DNA from: Candidatus Woesearchaeota archaeon
Lineage (GTDB): Archaea; Nanobdellota; Nanobdellia; Woesearchaeales; GW2011-AR15
NCBI GenBank assembly: GCA_016928835.1
Contig: JAFGJW010000006.1
Span: forward strand, 62,001 to 126,000
Length of the DNA stretch: 64,000 nt
Direction: 5' to 3'
Positions 1-9,742 of the stretch are shown here, one piece after another. Position numbers and translations under genes: made by a program. The notes under the pieces were generated by a model, which was not told the origin of the DNA, made no database searches, and was given only the letters and a program-made list of their open reading frames with translations. Every line of letters starts with the position of its first letter. Within the stretch, counting starts at the first letter, position 1.

Positions 1-235
1 ATGGACTTACAACAAAAGGGGCATGATCTTCTCCTATATAGAGATATACTGTAACCAGTGATGCTAAATTAGAATTATATTTTATTTTTTCTACACTGCA
101 TGAGTCTACTCTAGTAAGGTTAAACTCTTTAATAACCAACATTGCCTCCTTTGGATAAGTGATAGTATTAATATGCGTACAACCATAAAAAAATATCGTG
201 CTAAGTAATAATAAAAAGATTAAACTCTTTCTCAT
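1..235 (-). CDS. Putative lipoprotein, truncated by window start
   Basis: Reverse-strand ATG at 235; translation MRKSLIFLLLLSTIFFYGCTHINTITYPKEAMLVIKEF... with signal peptide and lipobox-like FFYGC; open to window edge. Confidence 0.6.
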   Translation of the reverse strand, partial: MRKSLIFLLLLSTIFFYGCTHINTITYPKEAMLVIKEFNLTRVDSCSVEKIKYNSNLASLVTVYLYIGEDHAPFVVSP

Positions 236-355
236 TTAATATTTATTTACTCATGTCCTCTTTATATATTTTATCGAACCACGTGATCTAATGATTTTGT
301 AAGCAAGCTTGCAAGCGATATCCAGATGAAACAAGAATTATATTTGTATGAAGTT

Positions 356-700
356 TTAAAAATGAATAATCTCTCCCACTTCTGTTTTAGTTTCTGCTAT
401 TATTCCTTCTGGCAACTCAACAACATACTTTGCTTTATTTTTAGAAAAATATATTGCGAAGGGCTTTAGATTTTCTTTTATCTCTACTACCTTTTTATGT
501 TTGTCCAAAAATAATACGTCTATTGGAAAAAATACAAAGAACATATGCAGGTCTACTCTGGTTGGCTTATTAAAAATGAAAATAAAGCCTGTATCTTTTA
601 TTTTTCTAGAAAACATCAGTCCTTTTGCTTTTGAAAAAACACTACTTAGGATTTTTGTATTTTCACAAATCACTGTGTTTTTTGTTTTGTTTTTTATCAT
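356..700 (-). CDS. DUF192 family protein
   Basis: Pattern KAKGLMFSRK...GFIFIFNKPTRVDLHMFFVFFPIDVLFLDKHKKVVEI...YVVELPEG is typical of DUF192. Confidence 0.85.
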   Translation of the reverse strand: MIKNKTKNTVICENTKILSSVFSKAKGLMFSRKIKDTGFIFIFNKPTRVDLHMFFVFFPIDVLFLDKHKKVVEIKENLKPFAIYFSKNKAKYVVELPEGIIAETKTEVGEIIHF

Positions 701-1657
701 TTAGCAATCGTTGTAAGTAAGTCTATCAACTTCATAGGTATCTATGCTTGAATCATCTATCCTGAACCAATCGGGCATATCAGTGACATTGCATTTGTCT
801 GTGGTTGTGGCATTGCCAAAATAGATATAGTCAACTACAGATCTCGCCAGCAGTGGAATTCCCTGCGCATCCAAATCTTCGAGATTAACCATGCTTTCGA
901 TACCATAAGGAGAAGGAGATAAATTTCCTGTGAACCTCATCAAGAAGCTGGGCGCATCTGTTGAGTTGATATAGTAAGAGTTTAGAAGGTGTTCATTCAG
1001 AACAGCGGTATCATTAGTTGCATCATCAATAAAATCACTGTTTGGCGTGATGTTTATGAGATTTGTTACCTTGTCTTCTGTCCCAACTGCGTAGAGTGGG
1101 TCCTCGAAACCAAGGATAGAGAATTCTCTTGTATAGATCCTGTCAAAAGTCCATGATGCAAGACCCTGTCCATCTTCGATATATACTGTTGTATTAAGAG
1201 TTACTAGAACATCCCAAGGCGTCACATGCTGGACATATATGTTCTTAACAGATAGGTCTAAATTAATATTGAGCTTGTTCGCCTCTTCATTTGTCCTAGT
1301 AAGCCAGCTTGTGATGTCTGCACCCTGTGCTCCTTGTGTCATAAGGTCGAGTGAAGTGCCGTTCATAGATCCGTTCACAATGATCTCAGTGAAAATTGAG
1401 TCAAAATCATCTACATATCCTTCTATGATACGCACATAGGCATTCATGCTTAACAAAGCTCTATAACCTCCTATAAATAGTTCCCTGTCCAGATCTTTCT
1501 CAAAATCACCAATAAAACTATTAATTGTTTTTATTCTTGCTGAGATAGCATTGCTTTTCTCTCTATATCTATATTTGTCTTTAGTGCTTACTACCGCAAC
1601 TATCAGGATTATAAGGAAAACAGCCATATATGTAAAAAAGACCCCTTTCTTGTTCAT
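701..1657 (-). CDS. Pilin-like membrane-anchored protein
   Basis: MNKKGVFFTYMAVFLIILIVAVV N-terminal anchor with large ectodomain; follows the VWA gene directly. Confidence 0.65.
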   Translation of the reverse strand: MNKKGVFFTYMAVFLIILIVAVVSTKDKYRYREKSNAISARIKTINSFIGDFEKDLDRELFIGGYRALLSMNAYVRIIEGYVDDFDSIFTEIIVNGSMNGTSLDLMTQGAQGADITSWLTRTNEEANKLNINLDLSVKNIYVQHVTPWDVLVTLNTTVYIEDGQGLASWTFDRIYTREFSILGFEDPLYAVGTEDKVTNLINITPNSDFIDDATNDTAVLNEHLLNSYYINSTDAPSFLMRFTGNLSPSPYGIESMVNLEDLDAQGIPLLARSVVDYIYFGNATTTDKCNVTDMPDWFRIDDSSIDTYEVDRLTYNDC

Positions 1658-4389
1658 CTCCACACCCTCACCTCTGCTATTGCAGGCCCCCAGGGGTAGG
1701 GTATCTGCTGCACAGAGATTGCACTCACCCTTAGATTGTATGCATCAATATTAACATATAATCTGCCATCATCATCATAGTCAAGGCTGTCAAACAATTG
1801 GAATGCGGCTGAGTCAATTGAATCATTAAGATCATAGCCCATGGCTGTGCTTGTATAGTTGCACACTTTGCTGCCAGTGTAATTCTCTGGCACATTTATT
1901 ATAGTTGAGGTGCCATCTTCAAACTCAATGTTCCAGCTGCAGCCAACTGCGAATGGAAGCACGTCAGCATATGACACAGATGAGGTAATAAGGCCTGTGT
2001 AGATAATAGTATTGTTAAGGGAGCACCCTGTTTTGTTTTCAGGCGAATCTGCTGTAAGTATACTGAGGCTGTTAGTCCCGTTCACAAGATTGTTCACCGG
2101 CACATACAAAAAGAACGGATCTCCAAGACGCACATAGTTCTGAGAATATTTTGAGAGATTATATACTTCATTGCCATTAACAGAGAGGTAGTCTGCCCAG
2201 TGGTGCCCTGAGTAAGAAGTTACTTTGGCATCAGTTACTCTCATCCCGCTAGGAACTGTGAAAGAGGGATCACAGCTTGTGAATTTCTCTTCTTCTATTG
2301 AAACAGCAATTTCGTAAAAGGCAGGCTGCTCAGCAATGGGATCATATTCAAGTTCTATATAGGAATCTGGATATAAGTTAGAGAGAGACACATTTCCCCT
2401 AACCTCAATCTTCTGTGTTGATTGTGTCACTGTTGCAAGGATATTATAGGCAATTTCTTCATATATGTTCTGTAAGAACGCGCCGTCTGTACTAATATCC
2501 ACAGTGCCATTTCCAGCCTTAGCTATTTCAGTTAAGGTGTAATTTGCCCGCTCACATGAAGCTAAAGGGCCCATACCGACCACATAGATTGTTACATTCA
2601 AATCATCATGAAGCCTTTTGGCTGCATTTATTGAGCTGTTTATAGGTCCATTGCAATCACTCACACTGCAATCATATTGATTACCATTACATAACCAGGG
2701 GTTATATTCTCCATTCAGAGATGTACCTGTCTCATTGCATCTCCACCATCCGCCAGACCAATATGTCCCGCAGCAATGGGTAGGGATACCATCACTCATA
2801 AGAAGAACAGCTTTGGTTCTGTTATCATTACTGTAAGTACTAAAAATCTCATACGCCTGGTTTAGTGCGCAGCATATGCATGTGCCTCCATCTGCAACTG
2901 CTGAGGCCTTTTTATACCTGTTCCAAATCTCATCAGCAATAAGGCTCAGATTAAGGTCTGATAATACTGGACTGTAAAAAGCATTGGCGTCACTTGAAAA
3001 ATCTGCTAACCAGAGCCTATTGCCAGGCGTGGACTCATTCATGATTATTTCATTAAACTGACCGTCAAGACATCCAGCAACTCCGAGTCTTCTAGCATTT
3101 GGATCTGCGATGTCGCTGGGCAAACAGTTGGGGATCGCATGCCCTTCCGGCGGAAACTCCCACTGGCCCATCCTTGCCTTCATACTGCCTGACTTGTCAG
3201 TTATTAGGACAACGTCAGCATTGCTCCCAAAGATGACTTCCTCAGAAAGATTGTATGAAGCCAATCGTATTGGCACAGTCTTGTTGCTCAGATCGATATA
3301 ATTGAGGGAGACTGGGAAGGACGTCAAGTTTTCATCTGTCAGGTTAATCCACTGCTCAGTCTCATTGCCCTTTGCTTCATAAACAGGGATGTTTCCAATT
3401 GTAAGATAAGTAACATAATCGCTTGAAAAGTGCAGGTATATATTCATAGAGTTTAAGGTGCCAGGAACATAAAAGGCATCATAAAGATTTACAACCCCAA
3501 ATACCCCTGGAAAATTGTACCTTATCTTATATCCTTCAAAATAAGGGCTCAGCTCCTCAGTTCTATAATCAATCCTTAAAAAACCGCCGGCAATGTAAGA
3601 TTCATTGAGCAGATCATCAAAGGTAATATTTATTTCATTATGCTCGCCTTTTTCCAAATAATCTATGCATCCAGTAAGATTCCATCTCTCTGCTGTCATC
3701 ACTGTAGAACTTGGTTCAAATTTCGCTCCGCATTGGTTCCCATTTATGTAAAGGTAAAAATCGCCCCCAATATCAAGCTCCAGCTCCATGTTTGTAATGT
3801 TTGCATCATCAGGTATATCAGTTATGTTTTGTGTAATATTGCCTTGGCCAACAAACCCTCCAAAATACAGGTAAGAAGAATATTTCTTGCTTTTTATTCC
3901 CTCAAGAAAGACTTTTGAAGTAGCTCCTCTCAGCGGCTTGAATTTTTCCATTCCCGAGATAAGTCGGCGCGAGGAGATCAGCTCTGTTCTCTTTCCTGTA
4001 TCAGAATCATTTAAGTATATTGATTCCTGGTTAACAAGGAATTCGAAACCAAATTTGCCCGGTATGAGCCTCTCACTTACTACTTTTGATAAATTCAGTG
4101 CCAGTTCTGTCTTGTTAAGCACGTAGAACTCACCTATCTGCTCTATTACTGTGTTGTCCGGATACACAATCTCACCAGAAGTTATAAGTGATTGAACATA
4201 AGTATCATTTATTTCAGAGACCTTGATAGTCGAGAGACAATTTATAATATCCTGGGAAAAGTAGCTTGTCTGAGGCTGCTCTATATCTGAAACATAGTAC
4301 TTTGTTACAAGCACTAATGCCAGCCCAATCAGCAAGCATGCAAATAGCGCATCCAATGTAAAAAAAATGCCTCTTTTTATTCTTGCCAT
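1654..4389 (-). CDS. VWA domain surface protein with N-terminal pilin-like anchor
   Basis: MARIKRGIFFTLDALFACLLIGLALVLV; MIDAS-like VVLITDKSGSM; many N-x-S/T sequons. Confidence 0.8.
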   Translation of the reverse strand: MARIKRGIFFTLDALFACLLIGLALVLVTKYYVSDIEQPQTSYFSQDIINCLSTIKVSEINDTYVQSLITSGEIVYPDNTVIEQIGEFYVLNKTELALNLSKVVSERLIPGKFGFEFLVNQESIYLNDSDTGKRTELISSRRLISGMEKFKPLRGATSKVFLEGIKSKKYSSYLYFGGFVGQGNITQNITDIPDDANITNMELELDIGGDFYLYINGNQCGAKFEPSSTVMTAERWNLTGCIDYLEKGEHNEINITFDDLLNESYIAGGFLRIDYRTEELSPYFEGYKIRYNFPGVFGVVNLYDAFYVPGTLNSMNIYLHFSSDYVTYLTIGNIPVYEAKGNETEQWINLTDENLTSFPVSLNYIDLSNKTVPIRLASYNLSEEVIFGSNADVVLITDKSGSMKARMGQWEFPPEGHAIPNCLPSDIADPNARRLGVAGCLDGQFNEIIMNESTPGNRLWLADFSSDANAFYSPVLSDLNLSLIADEIWNRYKKASAVADGGTCICCALNQAYEIFSTYSNDNRTKAVLLMSDGIPTHCCGTYWSGGWWRCNETGTSLNGEYNPWLCNGNQYDCSVSDCNGPINSSINAAKRLHDDLNVTIYVVGMGPLASCERANYTLTEIAKAGNGTVDISTDGAFLQNIYEEIAYNILATVTQSTQKIEVRGNVSLSNLYPDSYIELEYDPIAEQPAFYEIAVSIEEEKFTSCDPSFTVPSGMRVTDAKVTSYSGHHWADYLSVNGNEVYNLSKYSQNYVRLGDPFFLYVPVNNLVNGTNSLSILTADSPENKTGCSLNNTIIYTGLITSSVSYADVLPFAVGCSWNIEFEDGTSTIINVPENYTGSKVCNYTSTAMGYDLNDSIDSAAFQLFDSLDYDDDGRLYVNIDAYNLRVSAISVQQIPYPWGPAIAEVRVWR

Positions 4390-4970
4390 AGTATAACCTT
4401 CATTCCAACAATATCTGACACATTGTCATGTTTATATGTCAAGTATCTTGTTATAGTGATAATATTCTCAGGTGCATTGCCTTGCACCGTGCTCGGAGCG
4501 AACCCCGGTTTTCCTATAAATTCTGCACCGACTAAATCAATTACAGAACCGTTTCTATCCTGGAAATATATTAAAAAATCAGACTTTATCCCAAGGGTAT
4601 ATTTTGTGGTTTCATAGTGGGTACTGGTCATATTCCATAAATAGCTGAGCTTGGTAATATTCAATACGCTGTCTGCTGCAATGCCTATGCTAACAACACT
4701 CTCATTAGTCCAATTAGCAGGTATCCCAGGAGAGACAAGGGACGCAGATAATTTATCTGCCTCAACAACAACCTGGTTAGTCTCTTTAGCAGTGATTATA
4801 TAATTCGTGGTAATATAGTGAAATGAGAGCACCAGCACTAATAAGAACATTGTAGTTGCCATAATAAAGTCAGTATACCATATCTGTGATTTAGTTTGAA
4901 ATCTATAATTTCTAACTATTCTGAAACCTTTGGTTTCTGAGCCAGAAATATTTGATTTTTGACATTTCAT
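4377..4970 (-). CDS. Pilin-like membrane protein
   Basis: Basic N-terminus then FIMATTMFLLVLVLSFHYI hydrophobic segment, small ectodomain. Confidence 0.6.
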   Translation of the reverse strand: MKCQKSNISGSETKGFRIVRNYRFQTKSQIWYTDFIMATTMFLLVLVLSFHYITTNYIITAKETNQVVVEADKLSASLVSPGIPANWTNESVVSIGIAADSVLNITKLSYLWNMTSTHYETTKYTLGIKSDFLIYFQDRNGSVIDLVGAEFIGKPGFAPSTVQGNAPENIITITRYLTYKHDNVSDIVGMKVILWQE

Positions 4971-4971
4971 T

Positions 4972-5319
4972 TTAGCGGTTTAGACAGATTGAATTATTGT
5001 TATTTGTGATAATATTGGTTCCTTTTTGGATAGAACCATTTACAATTGGTATTGGAAAGCCAATTTCACCTTGCGTATAGTTAATAATTAGTGCAGAGCC
5101 AATATTATATATCTCATATTGGAGCCCCTCAAGTTTATCTGGAATAATAAATGTCCTGTTGTAGCCTGGCTCTGATTGGGCAGCAAGCAGGAATTCATTT
5201 TGGATGCTATATCCAAAGTCTTCTGCCAATATCTTCTTTTTTTCAACAAGATTATCTTGATAAATATCTGAGAATATTGTAGCAAATACTATTAACATGA
5301 CCATGCCTGCCATAGTCAT
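4972..5319 (-). CDS. Pilin-like membrane protein, start codon uncertain
   Basis: In-frame upstream extension RRIAQVTFEFLSMTMAGMVMLIVFATIF resembles a class III signal peptide but has no ATG/GTG/TTG. Confidence 0.6.
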   Translation of the reverse strand: MTMAGMVMLIVFATIFSDIYQDNLVEKKKILAEDFGYSIQNEFLLAAQSEPGYNRTFIIPDKLEGLQYEIYNIGSALIINYTQGEIGFPIPIVNGSIQKGTNIITNNNNSICLNR

Positions 5320-5345
5320 GGACAGGAATTCAAATGTTACCTGAG

Positions 5346-5762
5346 CTATGCGTCTGCTATAGATACTGAATCACCTAATGCCTCAATCTCAATAATATGA
5401 AGACCAGATTCAGCAGACAGAGTCCCAGTTAGATTGACAAGGGAAGTATGGACCACTTCTTGGAGAGTGTTTTCAGCAGCCCTATACCTAAAGAGTATTA
5501 TCCTATTGTTTATCTCAACTTCTTCAATATTCTCTGGGAAATATACTCTAAGTGTTGTTTTAGAGGGCGCTCCAAAATAATACATTGCCTCTGCCTTGTC
5601 AACTATTTTTATTTCTATGTTTCTTATCTGGTTGGAAGCAAGCGCATCCTTTGTGTCCACTGTCTGGGTCTGGAATATTATGACCACAGGTATAATCATA
5701 AGAAATGCAAAACCAAAGATTGTCAGAAATTCTATAGCTGTCTGTGACCTCTTTTTATGCAT
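5346..5762 (-). CDS. Pilin-like protein with class III-type signal peptide
   Basis: MHKKRSQTAIEFLTIFGFAFLMIIPVVIIFQTQ. Confidence 0.7.
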   Translation of the reverse strand: MHKKRSQTAIEFLTIFGFAFLMIIPVVIIFQTQTVDTKDALASNQIRNIEIKIVDKAEAMYYFGAPSKTTLRVYFPENIEEVEINNRIILFRYRAAENTLQEVVHTSLVNLTGTLSAESGLHIIEIEALGDSVSIADA

Positions 5763-5819
5763 ATATAAAAATACTTGGCAGAGGTTTATAATTCTTTTGA
5801 TTTGGTTAGAGAAATAATA

Positions 5820-6434
5820 CTATAGTATGGGAAGTTCAATCACTCTCCCATCATCAGTAACTCCAATATAGGTAAACCAATCGTCACCTTCAATCTCAAC
5901 TCTAATTTCTTTAATTAAGATATTATTGTATGTGCTGACATCTAAAATTTCCATTGATTTAATCTTCTTTTCTTGGTTCTCAAAATATATTTTTGTTAGA
6001 TTCAAAGCAGTTTCATCTGATATGTTCATTTTTTGTTTCTCGCATCTCTGTGTTTCTTGATTGCATATCTCTGCAGGAATACTACATTTACAATCGAGGC
6101 AGCAAGCATATGGAGTTTCATAAGGTTCGCATATGTTATTGCCACATACCGTGTTTATACACTCTTTTTTAGTGGCTGAACAGTAAGTGTTCTCACCACA
6201 CTTACAATCCTTTGGACAGTCCCAACAGTTCTCTCCATTGTTGCATATATTGTCGCCACATCCTCCCATATCTACTTTCCTCTCTCCAGCAATTGTAGTG
6301 GCAGGTGAACTCCTTGTTAGCTTAAAAAGAAATAAGAAAGTAATAAGAAACATGGCCAAAACTGCTCCTATTAGGACATAATTGATTCTTATTTGTCCTT
6401 TCGCATATTTAAAAGCTTTTTTAGTAATACTCAT
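5820..6434 (-). CDS. Membrane-anchored Cys-rich protein
   Basis: TM near N-terminus; CGDNICNNGENCWDCPKDCKCG and CGNNICEPYETPYACCLDCKC modules; start placed at MSITKK. Confidence 0.65.
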   Translation of the reverse strand: MSITKKAFKYAKGQIRINYVLIGAVLAMFLITFLFLFKLTRSSPATTIAGERKVDMGGCGDNICNNGENCWDCPKDCKCGENTYCSATKKECINTVCGNNICEPYETPYACCLDCKCSIPAEICNQETQRCEKQKMNISDETALNLTKIYFENQEKKIKSMEILDVSTYNNILIKEIRVEIEGDDWFTYIGVTDDGRVIELPIL

Positions 6435-8760
6435 ATCTCCCTGTTGAACCTCCCGGTAACGTGGTTTCACCTCCCCACATTTTTTTGATTAATAGAGTTG
6501 GATCGCCGTACAAGATGTTGATGTGAACTGTATAAAGGAATTTATCATCCAAAAGGAAAGGATGCTTATTCAGGTAGTTTTGCTTACCCTTTTGGTATGC
6601 GTGACCTATTCTCGTTCCCTCATCTAAAAGTTTTGTTATTTCTAATAATAAATCACCAATATAAAGATCCATATTCTCACAATCATTAGAGGTAGTCACT
6701 TTTTGTTGATCACTACCATCTGAATTCATGATATATACCTCATAAGAGCCAGACCTATCTGAGACAAACGCTATTTTTGAACCGTCTGGAGAAAAGAACG
6801 GCCTACTAAAATCAACATATTGGGCTAGATTCTGCTGGTTAGTACCATCTATGTTCATAATATATACTCCATCAATATCTTGCCTTTCAGAAAAAAAAAT
6901 TATTTTGGAACCATCCGCAGAAACTGAGGGGTAGTCATTAGACAAACTAACTTCAGTCAATCTTTGTTGATCACTACCATCTGAATTCATAAGATAGATG
7001 TGCCCGGGTCCATCACGACGTGAAACAAAGACTATTTTTGAACCGTCTGGAGAAAAGAACGGCCTATAATTATCACTGTCTGGTGTGTTAGTTAATCTTT
7101 GCTGATTACTACCATCTGAATTCATGATATATATCTCCTTTGGCCAATAAGAATCTGGGCGATCCCTTGCCGAAACAAAAACTATTTTTGAACCATCAGG
7201 AGAAAAGGACGGTTCAATGTCGTTGCCAGGACTATTTGTTAATCTCTGCATATTAGAACCATCTACATTCATTAAGTAAATATCATATTCCTCTGAGGGA
7301 TCTGATGATGCAAACAATACTTTCGAGCTATCTGGAGAAAAAGAGGTGTATCCATGGTTAATACCATCTACCGCATCTGTTGTTAAATAGTTCAGATTGG
7401 AACCGTCTTGGTCCATAATGCAAATATCATAAGAGTACATGGAATACTCTCTCAGAAAGAGTACCTTCCTTCCATCTGGAGAGAAAAGAGGGTAAACACA
7501 ATTACCAGCTCCTTTTATGGGACCAAAGGTTATTTGATGTTTGTTAGATCCATCAACTTCCATAAGATAAACCTCAAGGAAAGGACCACCAGTATTCGCC
7601 AGAAAAACTATTTCGGAACCATCAGGAGAAAAGGACGGAGAGAGAGAAATTTGGGGTGTAATAAAACAATTATTATCTGTACCTGCCATATAAACTGCTC
7701 CACCTGCCTCTAAAAAGGTCATAACCAGTGAAGAGTCAGTAGTAAGCTTGTTTAAATAACCTCCTCCACAAGCAGCAGTCATCCAAGTGGCGTCTTTAAT
7801 TTCAAGATTAGAAATGGTACTAGGACTAGTATGATCAAATCCACTCCCAAAAAAATAATCCTTATCAGAAACAGGACCTGGACCATGTACCTCAATTATG
7901 GCAAATTTTTTACCAGACAACATATCAGATTCGATGTAACCACAAGTGGGCCCACAAAGTTCTACAGGTATCCCAAAAAAAACACTACACAAGCAGGAGC
8001 CTATGATTGAGTGCGTACTTGAGACATCACCGCATTTTTCGCTCGGCACAACATAGCTTGACAAATCCAGCCCACCACCATAATGTAATCTTGTAGCTGT
8101 ATCTAAGCCATTCAATAGTACATCAATATCTCCACCAACTGGATCAGGAAACCTGCCCACTGCTATGTCTGGCAGATAATTTCCATCACCATCTATGTCT
8201 CCATATGCGTCATCTGAGCCAGTTTCTGAGCCTATTGGTGCTTGTGGAAATGTATAATATCCCCCAATGATAATAAGGTACTTTGCGCCTAATGATGGGA
8301 TTAAAGTATCAAGAACAGCATCTATTTCTATCCAGTCTTGTGGATCAGTGACTATCTGTCCACCCGGATTGATATCTCCTGTTCTTTCATCATCCAAATA
8401 AATAAAAGCTGAAGAAAGGCTATCACTTCTTAATGCAGTTTGAAAGTCTTGAATTTTATTTTCAAGTTTTAATAACTCCTCTCCACTATAAACAGAATCT
8501 AGATTAGTTCTCAAAGCAACAATCAACACATCAACACTACCGCCACATTGAAGATAATTAGAGCAGTAACCGGAACAACATTCCTCATTTTTTATACAAT
8601 CTTCACCAAAAAAGCTACACTGGGGTATTGCATTTGCCATTGGTTCTCGTACCCCTGCCTGGAAAAAATCATTATTGTAACTTACTGTAGCGGCAGCACA
8701 AATATTGAGGGATACTAAGAAGAGAATAACAACAAACAATAGACTTGGCCTTTTTCCCAT
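6421..8760 (-). CDS. Exported C25 (gingipain/caspase-like) peptidase with inserted PD40/TolB-like beta-propeller and N-terminal knottin-like motif
   Basis: Signal peptide; DGDGNYLPDIAVGRFP, IIEVHGPG (His292) and TAACGGG (Cys331), C-terminal ILYGDPTLLI typical of C25; seven SPDGSKIVF...YIMNSDGSNQQRLT repeats between them. Confidence 0.8.
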   Translation of the reverse strand: MGKRPSLLFVVILFLVSLNICAAATVSYNNDFFQAGVREPMANAIPQCSFFGEDCIKNEECCSGYCSNYLQCGGSVDVLIVALRTNLDSVYSGEELLKLENKIQDFQTALRSDSLSSAFIYLDDERTGDINPGGQIVTDPQDWIEIDAVLDTLIPSLGAKYLIIIGGYYTFPQAPIGSETGSDDAYGDIDGDGNYLPDIAVGRFPDPVGGDIDVLLNGLDTATRLHYGGGLDLSSYVVPSEKCGDVSSTHSIIGSCLCSVFFGIPVELCGPTCGYIESDMLSGKKFAIIEVHGPGPVSDKDYFFGSGFDHTSPSTISNLEIKDATWMTAACGGGYLNKLTTDSSLVMTFLEAGGAVYMAGTDNNCFITPQISLSPSFSPDGSEIVFLANTGGPFLEVYLMEVDGSNKHQITFGPIKGAGNCVYPLFSPDGRKVLFLREYSMYSYDICIMDQDGSNLNYLTTDAVDGINHGYTSFSPDSSKVLFASSDPSEEYDIYLMNVDGSNMQRLTNSPGNDIEPSFSPDGSKIVFVSARDRPDSYWPKEIYIMNSDGSNQQRLTNTPDSDNYRPFFSPDGSKIVFVSRRDGPGHIYLMNSDGSDQQRLTEVSLSNDYPSVSADGSKIIFFSERQDIDGVYIMNIDGTNQQNLAQYVDFSRPFFSPDGSKIAFVSDRSGSYEVYIMNSDGSDQQKVTTSNDCENMDLYIGDLLLEITKLLDEGTRIGHAYQKGKQNYLNKHPFLLDDKFLYTVHINILYGDPTLLIKKMWGGETTLPGGSTGRYEYY
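6691..7647 (-). repeat. Seven tandem PD40/WD40-like propeller repeats encoded in the peptidase gene
   Basis: Seven [SF]SPDGSK[IV].F ... [IM]Y[IL]MN.DGSNQQ.LT units, with near-identical DNA stretches such as ttgttgatcactaccatctgaattcat. Confidence 0.85.
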
Positions 8761-8860
8761 TTGGTTGAAGATATATTGGTTTTCTCTCCTATATAAATAT
8801 TTCTAACTGCTTTAAATATATAAGAAAATTTTATAAACATCTCTCCTTATTAAAATCTTT
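8761..8860. promoter_or_regulatory. Divergent promoter region for the two surface-protein arrays
   Basis: 100-bp gap between divergent ATGs; + strand TTTTATAAAC about 28 bp before ATG 8861 (leaderless-like); - strand ATATTTATATAGG about 35 bp before the start at 8760. Confidence 0.55.
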
Positions 8861-9742
8861 ATGAAAAAGAGGGGCTACACTGTTATTAATTTTGTCCTCA
8901 TCCTTGGCATTTTAGTTATTGGCGCCATTGTAATTGCGAATTTGAAGGGGTTATCATATAAGCAGGCAGAAGCAATTGAGGAGGAGATTGCAGCAGAGTT
9001 TCTAAAGAACATAGCAAATGCAATCGAGGGCGCAATGCTCTATCCGAGTGATTCTGTTAACAGTGTGAAGCTAGGTGCTGTCAGGGAATATGAGTTAAAC
9101 ATAATGAATAATAAGATTAATCTTTTTTTCCCCTCAACAAGGATTAACCTCTCATACACTCTTCCAGTCTCTAATCTAAATATTATCCCAACCAGTATTA
9201 AGAGCCAAGGTAATCTAACTATTATCTCTAAAGGAAGAAACCTCTTTGTGAGTGATAAGATAAAATGCTTTTTGAATGATGATGTGTGTGATCCTGGTTG
9301 CATATATTATGATGAACTAATTGAAAAAGAGTGCTATCAGGAAATTGCAGAAGGTGTCTGTATCTCTTACTATATTGATATTAATAAGGATGGGCTGACA
9401 AATCATCTTGACTCAGACAACATATGTGATCCAGACTGCTACAATGAGCAAAGGAACGGAGGATTTTATGATTTTGATTGCTTAGAAAGCGGGGACAATA
9501 TCTGTGACCCAGACACTCACATGGTCAGGGATTTTTATTGCGACACTGATTGTTTTGGTGCCAATGGTGTGTGTGACCTTGATTGTGCTGTTTATGATGT
9601 TGATTGTCCTCATCTTGATAACGGCATTTGTGAGATAATGAGGTTTGAGAATTGTATGACCACCTATGATTGCAACTGCGAACAAATATCCAAAACCTGT
9701 AATCCTGCTGACAATAATGCTGATGCGTGGGGATGTGTATGA
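8861..9742 (+). CDS. Pilin-like anchored Cys-rich protein
   Basis: MKKRGYTVINFVLILGILVIGAIVIANL; repeated ICDPDCY / CDTDC / CDLDC motifs. Confidence 0.65.
   Translation: MKKRGYTVINFVLILGILVIGAIVIANLKGLSYKQAEAIEEEIAAEFLKNIANAIEGAMLYPSDSVNSVKLGAVREYELNIMNNKINLFFPSTRINLSYTLPVSNLNIIPTSIKSQGNLTIISKGRNLFVSDKIKCFLNDDVCDPGCIYYDELIEKECYQEIAEGVCISYYIDINKDGLTNHLDSDNICDPDCYNEQRNGGFYDFDCLESGDNICDPDTHMVRDFYCDTDCFGANGVCDLDCAVYDVDCPHLDNGICEIMRFENCMTTYDCNCEQISKTCNPADNNADAWGCV

Noticed and set aside
6691-7647. Recurring ~25-30 bp DNA stretches considered as a CRISPR-like array
   Set aside because: In-frame repeats of PD40 propeller blades at about 130-bp spacing within an open reading frame.
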